From positions 1 to 64,000 of the forward strand of contig JAQGEQ010000162.1 of NCBI GenBank assembly GCA_034620365.1: a stretch of 64,000 nt of DNA, read 5' to 3'. Shown here in pieces: positions 10,066 to 22,149 of this stretch (positions are counted from its first letter, which is position 1; each line of letters opens with the position of its first letter). Below the pieces are notes generated by a model. That model saw only the letters and a list, made by a program, of their open reading frames with translations, did no database searches and was not told the DNA's origin. The DNA comes from Pegea sp. RAD2-039. Taxonomy: Eukaryota; Chordata; Thaliacea; Salpida; Salpidae. A program made the position numbers and the translations under genes.

Positions 10066-13000
10066 AATTTCCTTTTTAATTTAAACTAAATAAGTTTTTT
10101 TAATAGTTTAATTTTTACTTTCTATTTTACTTTTAACTGTAAATAAATCTTTTTTGATAAGATTTAAAAAAAAATAAGGATGTTGATTTGCAAATAAATT
10201 GATGATGATTTCTTTGAATAAATTAAAAAGAAGTTGTTTAAGTTAGTTGTTTTTGATATTTTACAGACAGATAATAAAGTTTTGTTTTCTTGAAAATACT
10301 AATTTTATGAAAACTTTCTAAGAATTAATTCTATCAACTTAGAAATATTTGAATTGCTTTAATTCTATACTTGAGGAAACAGTTGGGTTAATAAAGCTGC
10401 AGCGATTCTGATAATATCTTATATAAATACAACTAAATAGAAATGTACTTAGTTGTAAGACTTATTAATTTAGGTTTAAAACTATATTTGCTTATATGGT
10501 AGCTTACATAACTGAAACCTTTATTTATTGAATTAATTTTAAATAAAATAGTTATATTCTCACTTTTTATTAGATAATGTCACTAAATTGCAGCTAAATG
10601 ATGACGTTAAAACATTTATCTTTAACTTTAGAAATATTGCAAATAGTTTTACTGAGCAAAATTCTCAGCAAAGTAAATTTCAATTTTTAATTTTTATCAA
10701 AAATTTTCGTATGTCTACTTTTGATTTTACTTTTGATAACACGTCACTGATGGTAACTATAGTTTTCCTCGTCATTCATCACTGCCCACACACATATAAA
10801 GTCACGTAGTTACAAATTCTTCACGTACACATTTTCTGCTGTGTTAGATCATTTCTCTCCGTCAAGTTTTACATTTTCCTTTAGTTAAGGTATTTCTTTT
10901 TTTTTATATTTATTAACAACGGTGTGAATTCTTCAGTTTGACTTCATCACCTTATTTATCAATTTTCTACTATTATCCTAATAAATACAATTAAAGTGAT
11001 TTTGATTATATGTTGAGACGTCAGTTGTTCAACTGTTTTATTCTTATACTTTATTTTTTGTAACTTTTAGCTGTGGGGTTTATACGTCATTGCTATGTTC
11101 GAAGTTTTTAAATGACGTAAATTCAGCTGGGGCATTATTTTTTTTACTTTCAGTTATATGCAGTTATTTTATATTGTCTTCACTTTATAAGCAAATATAG
11201 TTTATTATCTGTAATCATGCATTCAATAATTATGTAAATAAAAATAAAGCAAATATGATAAAAGGTTTATGGAATTATGGGAAATATTTTTAAATAACAA
11301 ATCAACACTTAACTAAAGTTTACTAATTGAATGAAAAGTTGCATAGAATTTGTTGAAAAAGCAAATGTTTGAATGTTTATTATAAGTTAGATAAATTATT
11401 TTTATCTATTTTTTTGATAAAAGTATTCAACTTATTTCTTAACATTTTTTCTGATTTCCAAATTAAATTATTTCCAAACTGAAAAGTAAAAATTGTTTTT
11501 TTGATTTTTTTCATTTCTTTTAAAAATTTTTTTATTGGGTTTTAAAATTTTGTAAACTTAAATGGGAATTTTTAATTTATTATTAAACAATAATCAGCAA
11601 TTCCAATATATTCTTTGCAGGTTAAGATTATTTGAGTAAATTTATACAAAAATCCTATTCAAACAATAATCTACAACATTTTAAAACAAAATATCATAAA
11701 TAAATGCCTCTTTTAGCTCAGCAAAAATGCAGTAATATTTGTGCTTTCAAAACTTTATTTAACACTAATGTAGAAAAATAATATCACATTTTAACAAATT
11801 ATTTTGTTATTGCTGAATTTTAATTTTCAAACTTCTTGAAACAACTTACCGTCATAACATTGATCACAAAGCTTTTATCTAGATGTAACGCAGCAGGAGG
11901 ATTTTTTAATTTAAGTATTTTTTTTTTATTGTCTGGGTTTTCAGTTTGATTTTTTCAACTGTTTATATCAGAGCAATCTCTATTTGGTTCATGAATGAAA
12001 TATAGAGATTAAAATCTTATAAATATTTATTAATTTAGGTAAACAGAATATTTTAATCACTGTAAACAAACTATCAGTAGATTTTTTCAAAAGTAAACTA
12101 GAAATTAACCTACATTACAGTTATTAAGCTTTTGGTTTCTGGGTTTTTAATTATGCTTTTTTGTTATAGTCATTTTCCAAAAATTTTTATTGAACAATAT
12201 ATGTAAGAGAAAGATGAACTATTTCAATTACAAAATGACTTAAGCTTTAAATTTTAGTTACTGATTAAGTCATAATTATTGCTAAAAAACAAATTTGAAA
12301 TTCTAGATAAATCATTAAGACTTGCTTGATTTTTGGATGCCTTTTTAATATGCTATTTATGAGTAAGAAAGTCGTTTCATATATAACTTAGAAACTAAGT
12401 TTAGTAATTATAGTTGGTTAGTTTCTAAAACAGATTTATTAAGAATATATTAGCCTGTATGAAAGTCTATGTTATTAAATTCTTATATTTAAAAGCATGA
12501 AAAAGTACAATTTTTTATTATTTTGTAGCCAAGTATGAAAGCATTTTTAAAAAAAATCTCTATAAAAATTGGCATTGTCGTTTATTATACAATCTTCCAA
12601 TTTTTACCTATTTACTGAAAGAAATGGTTTTGAAGGACTAATTTTAATTTTAGCCAAAATATTCTCCTAAAACTAATTTTTTCTAAGTTAGATTTTTCAA
12701 ATATTTGTATATGCTTAGTTTTTATAAAACCCAAGAAAATTCAAAGACTTCATAAAGTAAAAATTTCTTACTTTTAACTTATAAAAATAATTGATATTTT
12801 CTGCTGTGGTTATCTCTTTTCAAACTAAATTACAATAAGTTTATTTGTGTAATTGTTATCATTGCTTAAAATTACAAAATTTATATTAATTTACGAAATA
12901 AGAATATTTTTTTCTTTAAGCAGCAGCAAGCTGTTTAATTTAAAAAAAATTAATAATTGTTTTTCACTTTTGGAGCTTAAACGATATTCATAAACCTTAT

Positions 13001-13680
13001 GTAGAACTTAGAATACTTTACATACACCTGATGTTTTTGTTTTCATAGATAAACATTGTTTACTTAGTATAAGATGTTATGATCAAGACGAGTCACTTGA
13101 AATATTTTGGTTTGTTTTGTCAAAAGTGAATAAGTCATAATCATACAAAGTAATTAAGGAAAGGATAAGACTTGATTTCGTCTCAGAAACCTTTTTTTTT
13201 ATTTAAATTATTTTAAGAGCATTAAAATATCACTGTCATGTGATTGTTAAACTGATAAGTTGTTGAATAAAAATAAAGTTTTTAATCAAATAGTTGTTTA
13301 CTTGTAAAGAACATCTGCACTTTGTGTTTTCAAACATTAGTTTGATTTTGTACTAGTAAAAGCTAAAGGATATTTTTTCAACGCTTAAATCGAACAAAAT
13401 TATAGTTAAACATGTTAGCTTTAATTGAATTATTTTATAATAACGTTCTTATCTAAGTTATTATGTGTATAAATATATATTTATTTCAAAATATTAAATA
13501 GATTTTGTGGTCATTTTTCCTCTTTTCTAAGTCAAATAAATATTCATATTTTTATTAACTTAGTAATTTAATCTGTTAGTTGTATCACTTCCTTGTTTAA
13601 GATGAGCTTTGTTTAAAACTGTTTATAACGAAGATGTTTTGATCATAACACTAACATGTTTTTCTTTAAAGGTCAACAAA
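10066..13680. other. Intergenic stretch between the acidic-protein and Elongin-B-like genes
   Basis: The stretch is AT-rich with no supported gene. A 73-codon frame at 10,588-10,809 is kept in copy 2 but frameshifted in copy 3 (53,53x-53,76x), so I treat it as chance. TGACGT half-sites near 10,600, 10,740, 11,018 and 11,112 may be regulatory. The 252 bp at 13,267-13,518 are missing from copy 2. Equivalent stretches are 34,409-37,770 and 53,023-56,647. Confidence 0.5.
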
Positions 13681-14031
13681 ATGATTTTCCTTTATATTAG
13701 ATTTTATCCGAGAAAGTGTCTTGAACAATTTCAGATAAGTAATACCTTCACTGTGGAAACATTGAAGAATATTCTGGCTGCATACTATAAACATCCTAAG
13801 GACGAATTAGCATTAGTTCTCAAAAGAACTACTGAAACTGGTGAGCGACCTCCTAATGGAAATATGTTCACTAAGCTGACAGATGATAAAGCTCGGTTGA
13901 GTTCTTATGGTATAGTTGAAAATGATTTAATTCTTTGTTTTGATACGGTTTACAAGCCACGAGAATTTAACCCTGAAGCTGCTATCGACTACGAGCAAGG
14001 TCGACGAATGGAACACCTAATGTACAAATAA
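13681..14031 (+). CDS. Elongin-B-like ubiquitin-fold protein, copy 1
   Basis: This is a single coding exon of 116 aa, close to the 118 aa usual for Elongin B, starting MIFLYIRFYPRKC just after a TTTAAAG acceptor. Like Elongin B, the N-terminus is a beta strand of alternating hydrophobic residues (the FLxIR pattern), followed by a helix (TVETLKNILAAYYKHP), a loop, and the KARLSSYGI...NDLILCF segment that fits the ubiquitin-fold strand around ECGF in Elongin B. The basic RRMEHLMYK tail is unusual. In the family, Elongin B pairs with Elongin C in VHL/SOCS-type ubiquitin ligases and Elongin. The match is by eye and distant. The more 5' in-frame codons have no ATG. A polyadenylation signal AATAAA follows at about 14,229. 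Confidence 0.6.
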   Translation: MIFLYIRFYPRKCLEQFQISNTFTVETLKNILAAYYKHPKDELALVLKRTTETGERPPNGNMFTKLTDDKARLSSYGIVENDLILCFDTVYKPREFNPEAAIDYEQGRRMEHLMYK

Positions 14032-15423
14032 TATTAATCAAATGTTTAACCTGAAAAAACTTGAAAATGTTTGTCTACAGTTTATTGTTTTCTACAATTT
14101 ACTTATTGATATAATTATTGATATTTTTATGATAAAATTTTTCAATTTTTTCTAATCTATTTTAACTATAAGAAGCTATGTGTAAACTTTGTAAAATCTT
14201 CAACTCTTTTAGGTTTTGTTTGCGCTCTAATAAACCATTGACAGAAAAGTAATAATACTAAGCTTTTTATTAGTTAGATAGATTAAAAACTGATTGAGAT
14301 TTTGCAAGTAGACAAAAAAAGATTACATTTGTTATTCAAAATTATATGATTCTCAATTATTCCTAGTTTTAATAATAAGTTATATAATAATATAATCTAC
14401 TCGGCCGAGAACAGTCATGTTGTAAGACACTGTACAAATTGAAGAGATTTATTATTTTCCCTTATCCAACTCTTTAAAGTTGGACCTTTATCAGTTTGTT
14501 GAATATTTTTAGTGTAAAAGTCAATCCAATAACAACTACTCATGTAAAATATAGATTTTTAGTACATTTAATTAAGGTTATCTGGGAAAGTTTTTAATAT
14601 AAATATGAAAATTATGAAATTTCTACTTTTGCATTATCTGCATTTTATTATAACATTATAAAATAAATTTTTAATGTTTTATGAAACAATTCGTAGAGTT
14701 CTCGAAACATTAATAAAATTTAATTTAGTGTTTTTTCGAGTAGCAACAAATCGTTTCTTTCCAGAATTATTAATTTTTAAAGTTCATATTATTGATACAG
14801 TTTGGGCTGCCAAAATTTTTATTAATCATCAAATATAATGTATTAAAAAATAAACTGGTTAAAAATTAAATTAAGATTAACTGTTCCTTTATTATTCTTT
14901 GTTTATACCATTAACAATTAAAGGTCACATTTAAGACAAATAATATTCAACTAACTGCTACTATTTTTGGTCTTTTTCTGATTCAATATAGATAACAAAT
15001 TTCCTTTAAGTGTGTTGACCGATAAAAATCAAAATATTTCGTCACATAACCGTGGTAACAGTATTATCAAAAGTGCTTAGAGAACGTAGGTATGAGGTTA
15101 CCATAGAAACTTAAATATCAGTAGTTGGAAACTCTGTGACATTTAATATTGTCTTTTACAAACAATATTAGCAGGTTATTTTGCCGAGTTAGTATGGACT
15201 GGTAAAGTTTAACAACATAGAGAATTTCAGAAGTTACTAGTTGGGTACAAAAAATAAGAAATGAAGTAACTAAAAAGTTTTGGTTTTATGGGAGATTAGA
15301 AAGGTGTCAGCCAGCAAAAAGCTTGAAAATAGAGACAACCTCAGGAAAAAAGATTCCTGGAACACTTTGGCTAGAAGATTGCTGAAAAATGAGTTCATGG
15401 CTGCATTTGAAGGGTTAATAAAA
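14032..15423. other. 3' flank of the Elongin-B-like gene
   Basis: I found no gene here. A 10-bp perfect palindrome CTCGGCCGAG lies near 14,400 in all three copies. A frame at about 15,300-15,400 reads well in copy 1 but carries a stop in copies 2 and 3. It stops matching them at about 15,423. Confidence 0.4.
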
Positions 15424-15642
15424 AAGTCTTTTCAAACTTCTCTATCTTCCATCTTGAAAAGTTTTGTACATTTTACAATTTTTGATTTTATCTCTGAAGT
15501 TGTGTTTTGTAACTCAAACTTGTTCATTGAGAATGCATAAAAGAAAGATCAAAATTTTTGTTTGAATAACTTTAATATAAATTATTCTCATTAATAATCT
15601 GTCATTCTTTTAACTAGATGATTACAGTTTCTTTTTACACTT

Positions 15643-15644
<2 letters not shown>

Positions 15645-15696
<52 letters not shown>

Positions 15697-15697
15697 T
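15645..15697. repeat. (CAT)n microsatellite, about 17 units
   Basis: An uninterrupted CAT/ATC trinucleotide tract lies in the 15,424-15,980 stretch that is private to copy 1. No frame through it is supported as coding. Confidence 0.95.
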
Positions 15698-16061
15698 AAT
15701 TTCCAAACACATTCAAAAATTTAACATGATTGTATTGTTCTTATGTATGATCTTATTATTGATTCCTTAGGTTAACTGTTTAATGCAGTCTATTTGCTCA
15801 AAAAGTTTGCTTCTCTAAAATACATCTTTGAATTCCTTGTTTTACATTTCCTTGTTCACTTTACAATTCTCTGTTTAATTTCTAAATTAATTAACAGAAA
15901 CAGAAATGGACCCTGAAAATATTTATTTATCTTTTCAAAATGGAAAATTGCTTTTTACATTGTTTTTTTGCATTTTTTCAAAAGTCTGAAATTACAAAGG
16001 TAACAAATATATGCAAAATTTAATAGATAATTTTTAAATAATTTATTTAAAAATTGAAAAA

Positions 16062-16328
16062 GAAATGGGTCCAATCTTATTGGTAATGCTGTGACACTTG
16101 TACTAATAGGGATATAGAATATAAAAGACCCCTGTCGAAGCATCACAATGCAGAGAACTAACTGACGATATTTGAGAATCTAGCAAGCTAGACAGAACTA
16201 TAGAGAATTAACATAAAGCTGCAAGAATACTCGACAACCATACAGTGCACACAACTTCTAACCTCATACCGTCCACCATCTCAAGCCTCCTAGCAACTGG
16301 ATTACAAGCGCACGCCACAACGCCCGGC
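16062..16328 (-). repeat. 7SL/SRP-RNA Alu-domain-like element S1
   Basis: Read on the minus strand it starts GCCGGGCG, continues TGGCGTGCGCTTGTAATCC and GGAGGCTTGAG, and ends GGACCCATTTC followed by TTTTT, a Pol III terminator. The head matches the 5' end of 7SL RNA, including the TGTAAT loop. GAGATGG near the 5' end pairs with CCATTTC at the 3' end, and the 5' and 3' sides of the helix-5 equivalent pair again. The middle does not contain the helix 8 signature of SRP RNA. About 80 bp beyond its 3' end match the flank of S2, so S1 and S2 are one ancestral locus. Confidence 0.7.
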
Positions 16329-16429
16329 GAAGGAAGTTTATAAAATTAAAATTTAAACTTTGTTTTTGATGATTATTTTTCTGCTTAAACATTATGTTTC
16401 AAATTTTTTAGCCTATCTATTAAGAAAAC

Positions 16430-17326
16430 ACTTTTAAAAACAATTTTTATTCATAATTGTTTATTATTAAAAATATTTAACTAAACTTAATATTTTAAGT
16501 TAATTGAAGTCAAGAAACTATTATTAACCTTGTAAAGTATTTTTAATTTTAAATTTTACCACAAAAATCATAAGCCTTTTTATCAACCTTTTAATATTTC
16601 AGCATTTAAGGTGTATTGGTAAATACAAGTTTAATTACTGAATTTGGCAACACTTTTTAAATTAAAATCTAATTAAATTTATCAAAAAGTTGATTTGCTC
16701 TGTTTTATCAAAGCTGATATTTTATCTAACTCTCGTTTATCAACTAATTTCACAATTTAGTTCATTTCACTAAGCAATCAGTAATCACTTAACAATTTGT
16801 TAACCCAAAATTCGTTTAATATTCCTTCTGTTTAACTTATTCACTATTACTTATTCAATACAGCAATTTTTGTAACTTTTAAAAATAAGCTTGTTCTTTC
16901 ATTTAATAAAAATTTGATAATTAAGTTAATTTGATTTTTACTTATGAATATTATTTACAGTTTAAACTAAAATTAAATTTAACTATTTCTTTCATTAGAT
17001 GCATTTTTTTATGGAAATGTCACCTTAACTAGCTTCACTGAAAAATACTAAAGAGTACTTATTTTAAAGTAAATTCTAATTTGATTCAACTCTTTGTTTT
17101 ATTTAGAATCTTCTCATTCATCTGATTCTACGATCATATACAACGAAAAAATCTATACAAGAAAAATAATTTCAATATCAACTACTAAAAATCATTCAAC
17201 GTAACAGACTTGATAAAGTGAAGTTGGTTTGCCTACATTTTAACTATGCCTTTTGTGTTAAATTAAATGTAAGACTATTTTGTTGACTGAAAAGTTTATA
17301 AAAATAATTATAGCAACTTGATTCTA
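16430..17326. repeat. Diverged copy of 2,460-3,362
   Basis: This matches the 3' flank of the small two-exon gene copy A, so the whole gene neighbourhood was duplicated. There is no other gene in it. Confidence 0.6.
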
Positions 17327-17716
17327 TTAAGTAAAAAGTTTTATTATTAAACAATTAGTATTTGTAATATTGTAGAAATATAATTTCACTAATTTTCTAC
17401 CGTTTGCCTTTGTCTGATCAGCCACATTGTTAACCTTGCAGTTAAGAGCTTTCTTAGAAGTTTCAGCAGCTGGAGATACTTCAATAGGAGGCTTAGTAGA
17501 GTTCTTAATTGTTTCTTCACAATCATGGAAATCTTCTCGAGCTTGGCTGAAACCTGTTCAAATAAATTTCAATATATTCTAATTTGCTAAATGTCAATTT
17601 CCTTTTTTGTTACGTTTTTTAAAAAGTGAAAAGCAGTTTGAGCCCAACACCATCTCTTCCTGGCTGATCACCTTCTTGGCCAACAACCTTTCTTCCTGCT
17701 TCACAGCATCTTCCAT
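17327..17716 (-). CDS. Small unrecognised two-exon gene, copy B
   Basis: Exon 1 is 17,716-17,614 (ATG GAA GAT ... C/GTAACA). Exon 2 is 17,553-17,327 (GAACAG acceptor, stop TAA). The spliced product is 109 aa, exactly as long as copy A at 3,363-3,752. It starts MEDAVKQEERLLAKKVISQE and shares EEMVLGSNCF, FSQ-RED and PPIEVSPAAETSKKAL with A. Differences are spread over the protein with no indel or stop. The duplication is older than that of the large segments. Function unknown. Confidence 0.6.
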
Positions 17717-17968
17717 TATGACTTAAGGGACACTTTTCAATCTCTTTTTAAATACAAACAAAATTTTATTCTAAGCTTATACTTAACAACCTCTAAACAA
17801 TTTTCTTCATACAAACTATATTTCAAAACTCTATAAACTAAAATACAAGAAGAACAATGTAAGATTTATTACAAAATATAAACTAACCAAAATTAAAAAC
17901 CTAATTATTCAAAATTAGTAATACTTGAAACAAAAGTGCTTTAAGTAATAAATATTGAATAAAAAATT

Positions 17969-18196
17969 ATGCAATTGAATGACTTATCAGATACTAAAAA
18001 AGTGTTTGTAGCACTAAAGTTAATTTTTTTTTCAATAAAGCTAATCCCAATTTCAATTGATGTTATTAACACCTTACCAACAAAGTCTAATACAAACTAT
18101 GATCAAATGAAGGTAATAATTAAAATATTTAATCTGATCCTAAAAGCATTCACACCAAGATACTATAATGGCTTAGTTTTAAAAAGAATTCTGTAA
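17969..18196 (+). CDS. Doubtful 75-aa ORF
   Basis: An ATG-started frame (MQLNDLSDTKKVFVALK...) lies in a stretch without a second copy in the window. ATGAAG/GTAATA at about 18,112 could be a donor, making this a first exon. There is no recognisable domain, and the composition (Ile, Lys, Asn, Leu) is what AT-rich DNA gives by chance. Confidence 0.15.
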   Translation: MQLNDLSDTKKVFVALKLIFFSIKLIPISIDVINTLPTKSNTNYDQMKVIIKIFNLILKAFTPRYYNGLVLKRIL

Positions 18197-19200
18197 GATC
18201 AGTTAGATTAACATAATTATATAAGTTCTTCATCTACATTCAAAAATTCAAGTAAAAAGATAAAACTTTAATAACAATAGTTTGAAAAGAGTTTAAAATG
18301 ACTGCCTAAGAGCAAATGATATAATAATTTCATGTCTTAGAATTATAGCATTTTCTTATACTGCATAACAGTAATTTACATTCACCAAGAAAGTTTGCAC
18401 AATTTTTAATTTAACTAAATAATTGCTAGTTTATACAGTTTTATGGCTATTAATCTACTTTAGATAAAACTGAAAGATTGCAGACAGGGATAGAACATTT
18501 TTATTTTCAAGCCGTCTTCTTAAAAACTTAGTTTAATTTGCAAATTAAAGCATAATCTTTCTCTAATCATAATTCATATTTTAATTAAAATTTTAATTGT
18601 CTTCATTTTAAAAATATATGCGAGGAACTGGTTTTGTCATTTGTTTTAATACTTTTACTATTAAAATTACTCTTTTAAAACATCAAACTGAAACAGTGAT
18701 GACTTAAAAAAATTTGCGCTAAATGACCGTAAAATATTTTTAAACTAAGATTTCAAATAGTTCTTAAAACTATCAAAAGATTCCACTATCAACCAAATCC
18801 CTATTTTGATTAAGTGGCTTGCCTGCCTTCTAAAATTTAAACACTTTAATATATTAATTAGATTAGGAAGTGATTTAGAGTCAATGCTTTTCTTGACAAT
18901 TTGAAGAGAGAACCATGAGACAGTTGATATGTTTAGATACGCTAACAGTTGTATGCTAGTTGATCATGTGATCAGCTAATGTTGTGTTTAGAATTGCAAG
19001 ATTTTTATCATTGTCATAGTAAGCTGATGATTTCTATAGCGCCTCTACTGGTTACTATTGTTTTGGTCGTTATGCTTCGTTGCTTACAAATGATTTCTGT
19101 ATCACGTGGTTAACACTTGTTTACAAAAACAGCTTCATATGTTGTGCCTGAAATAACCAAGTGTCTTACAAGATTTTGTTGCAGTCGAAGCACCATTTTT

Positions 19201-20900
19201 GTTAAAGACTAAAAATAATTTTAGTTAAGTTTAATTTTAAAAACATTACCAGAAAACCACTGAATTATTTTTGTGAAATTTATAATATTGTAAATTTATT
19301 TTTGTAATTTTGAATTTAAGTTGAACATGAAACGTCAAAGAGACACAAAACTTGTTTCTATTTTTCTATTTAGTTTGCAATTTTAAATGTGATTAAGTTA
19401 CATGCATTTAGTATAGTCAAATTTAAATATATCAGTTGACCAACCACAATTTTTGATTACAAAATACAGTTAAATAATGATAATGTTGAATTCCTTTATT
19501 GAATCAAAGCTGATATTTTGGTTTACATTTTTTGATCACTTAATTCTACTTTGGCTTCACTTTCAAAGCCATTAGTAGTCATCTAATATTCTTAACGTAT
19601 TATTGTAGTATTTGTTTTACTTATTAACTTTTACTGTATTGCTAAAGCAAATTGCACACATTTCATAATCAAGCTTTTTCTGGCTTATACTTTTATCTTT
19701 TAAAATTAAGTTTTGTTGATTTGTACTTATGAGCTAAAGATACAAATTAAACTAAATTGAAATATAACTAAAGAACTCATTAACCGTAGTTTTATTATTG
19801 AATTTAGATTTACTAAAAACTAATAAAAGGTTTAACGATTTACACAAGGTATACACAAAGGATATACTAAATGAAATTAATTATATAAGCTTCTTTTACT
19901 TTAGCTTTGATTACATAAAGATTTGTTGATAAAATCATTTCTTTCACTGACAAATAGTACAGAATTTCTAATATAGAGTAAACACTAAATTTTATTCAAT
20001 TATAAGTCTTATTTAAATAATTTTCTCATTCATCTGATTACATCTAATTATACGATTGTATACAACGAGAAATCTATACAAAAATTTCATTTCAACATCA
20101 TTTAATAAAATATTCACCATTTACCAAACATAAAACCTCATTTGCTATTCTAATGCATTTGAATTTTTTTATCAAGCTTTAGTTATTACAGCTTGTCAAA
20201 AAAATTGTTTTTGTCCCAATTTGTCTGTCAGGACAATTTCAGTAGTAGCGTATCAAAGTAGAATGTAAGACGTAAAGGAAAAAAGAAGTATATGCAAATG
20301 AAAGGTCAAAAGTAAAAATGACAAAATGAATATTATAAAGATGAAACCATCGATTTTGGCAGGCACGTTTGTGAATGAATAAGCTATTGCAACAAACGCA
20401 CATCTGGCTGCAATGTGATTGAGATTTAAAGATCGTGGAACTATTATCTATCAGAATTGATTTGTTTTGGTTCACGAAAGATGTTGATGAATGTCTTCAA
20501 ACTTCACGTTCATCTGCAAATTAAAAAACTGTTTGTTAAACTGTTTGTAAACAAATTTTTGTTTTTGTATTCAAAATTTGATAAGTATTTATAATTATTT
20601 TGATGTTTTGTAAATAAATAAAAAAATTTTCTTCAGTCTAAAGATAAAAGTTGAAATTATTTAAAAATTGAAAAACAATTTGCGGATTTTGTGTTTTTAA
20701 AACTGAAATAAGTGAAAGCAGGAAAAACTGTATTGGTCATTTAAAGCTGTTTTCTCATTTGATAAAAGCAATATTAGAAAACAAACGAAAATTTGATGAA
20801 AAAACGCTTATTATTGGATCACAAATTTTTACAATTATTACAAAAATCATTTTATAAAAGTTTCTTGGAGTCTTAAATCAAAAAGCTTTTATTTATTTCA
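19201..20900. repeat. Copy of the sequence at the right ends of segments 2 and 3
   Basis: From 19,203 the sequence matches 63,370-64,000 at length, and 44,480-44,570 briefly before segment 2 switches to the RING relic. I see no convincing gene. At 20,020-20,080 there is a relic of the short exon-like frame also seen near 3,150 and 17,120. A minus-strand frame at 20,239-20,475 has clustered Cys residues but no start or family match. Confidence 0.5.
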
Positions 20901-20917
20901 AGTTGAATTATATATAT

Positions 20918-21109
20918 TTACTTCTTAAAAAAACTTTGCAACAACAAACTAGCAACAACAAAGTAGTAACATGAAATTAGTGACTTTGAAGTCAAAGTAT
21001 TTAGCATCCAAATGCAATTCTTTGTTGATATTAGATGTTTGCTTGAGTCTTTCAAGATAAGATTATAAGAGGACTGCATCAAAACAACAAATATTTTAAT
21101 GAAAATCAA
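20918..21109 (-). pseudogene. Diverged paralogous exon of the minus-strand gene family
   Basis: The frame contains KDSSKHLISTKNCIWML...LTSKSLISCYY, which lines up with SSKHLKFTNLSVQSGAQLIN...NISCKICQ at 4,684-4,851. A possible acceptor is GATGCAG at about 21,075. The CxxC of the family is not conserved. This is likely an old, decayed copy. Confidence 0.3.
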
Positions 21110-21110
21110 T

Positions 21111-21610
21111 GAAACCTGAATAAACTACAGCAACTGAAAAAGTTTAGATTTTCTCCTATTACATTCAGACATACTTATTAGCTGGCATTTGTCTAAATAG
21201 TCCAAATATCTTCATCATTTACCTGATAAGTACGATCAAGTCTTAACCAACAAACTCGATTTATCTTTAATTTACAAATTACCTGATAATTACCAGATTT
21301 TTTAGAAAGATCTCTTTGTTGAAATCTTTATATTGTACCATAATCATTAAGTTTGCTTCAAATCTTAGAAAAAGATTCGTAGATAGCAGAATTCTGCTGA
21401 AATCTATATATACAGAGAAAACCAACAAATAATGTAAATGATTTAAATTCGAAATAAACTGAACAAACAACAGCAACTGAAATCTGATTTTATCATTTTG
21501 TATTTAGATACTCTCATCAGCCGAGATTTGTCAATCAAGTTCAGATCATCTCTTATTAATTACAAAAGCTTTATAGTTAACCAACAAATCCAGTAATTTT
21601 CAATTTACAA
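21111..21610. repeat. Internal tandem duplication, about 340-bp period
   Basis: The sequence at 21,111-21,275 (CAGCAACTGAAA..., ...GTTAACCAACAAA) recurs at 21,455-21,610 with substitutions. The minus-strand frame at 21,279-21,476, ending IIR at a CAG/GTAATT donor-like site, lies mostly between the two copies. It is unrecognised. Confidence 0.5.
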
Positions 21611-21919
21611 GTTTTGTTTTAAGATAATCAGTTGTGTAACTCAAAATTTTTATCAAAGTTTAAACATGTAGCTGATGAGATTAATTGTCAAAAATGAGAT
21701 TTAGTTTTTGCTAAGAGTTGTTTATTATTTGAAACTGACCAGCAAAGTTCGAACATTAGGAGAAAAATTTGGTTTCTTTGATTCTCTATTCAAAATCTCA
21801 TCGAATTAAGGGTAAGTAGTTGTACTCTCATGTGACCTACAAAACTCAAAATGTAGGATTCTGTGAAGAAAATCAATCATTAAAATAAATCACAAGATAG
21901 TTCTGTAGTAACAACTTAC

Positions 21920-22009
21920 CTGACAGATTTTGCAAGACATGTTTCTAAATCTCATCAACTGTGCTCCACTTTGTAAACAAAGATTTGTAAATATCAGATG
22001 TTTGCTTGA
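21920..22009 (-). pseudogene. Exon of the minus-strand gene family (copy 3)
   Basis: This exon reads SKHLIFTNLCLQSGAQL then MSCKICQ and ends at a strong donor CAG/GTAAGT. The repeat to units a1 and a2 stops right at this donor. Here the gene would splice onward, whereas in a1 and a2 the frame simply reads on to a stop. Confidence 0.35.
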
Positions 22010-22049
22010 TTATAAAAACAAAAAGTTAAAAAAGGAAAATTCAACAAGT

Positions 22050-22149
22050 TCAGGTATCTTCATCAACTCCAGTATTGTATAAAATGTAGCTTCCAAATCT
22101 CTCAGAAATTTCATTGATTTTCAATTTAATGGTAAAAAAAGATCAAAAT
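22050..22149 (-). pseudogene. Possible C-terminal piece of the minus-strand gene family (copy 3)
   Basis: An open frame reads IKLKINEISERFGSYILY then NTGVDEDT and stops. Copies a1 and a2 have TGA in place of the Gly codon. A paralogous exon at 26,166-26,290 ends differently. Further upstream on the minus strand, about 22,385-22,445, is the EGKFSLDDSYSVSPLSS frame. Confidence 0.35.

Larger units (their letters stand above)
5953..15423. repeat. Large duplicated segment, copy 1 (partial)
   Basis: This matches 30,286-39,513 and 48,910-58,385 along its length, with scattered substitutions and small indels. Against copy 2 it keeps 252 bp (13,267-13,518) that copy 2 has lost. It begins inside the last finger of the zinc-finger gene and ends at about 15,423, where copies 2 and 3 continue into a block that copy 1 lacks. 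Confidence 0.9.

Noticed and set aside
10588..10809. 73-codon frame after an AATTGCAG acceptor-like site
   Set aside because: Copy 3 carries a 1-nt deletion that breaks it, and it has no ATG or family match.
13609..13680. 24-residue N-terminal extension of the Elongin-B-like frame
   Set aside because: It has no ATG and lies before a TTTAAAG acceptor. Elongin B family length fits the ATG at 13,681.
16265..16330. Human Alu contamination as explanation for the GCCGGGCG head
   Set aside because: The rest of the element is unlike Alu, the copies sit inside duplicated native sequence, and the 3' end lacks an A-tail.
20239..20475. Cys-rich minus-strand frame (MCVCCNSLF...)
   Set aside because: It starts with GTG, its Cys/His spacing fits no zinc-finger class, and its second half is simple hydrophobic sequence.
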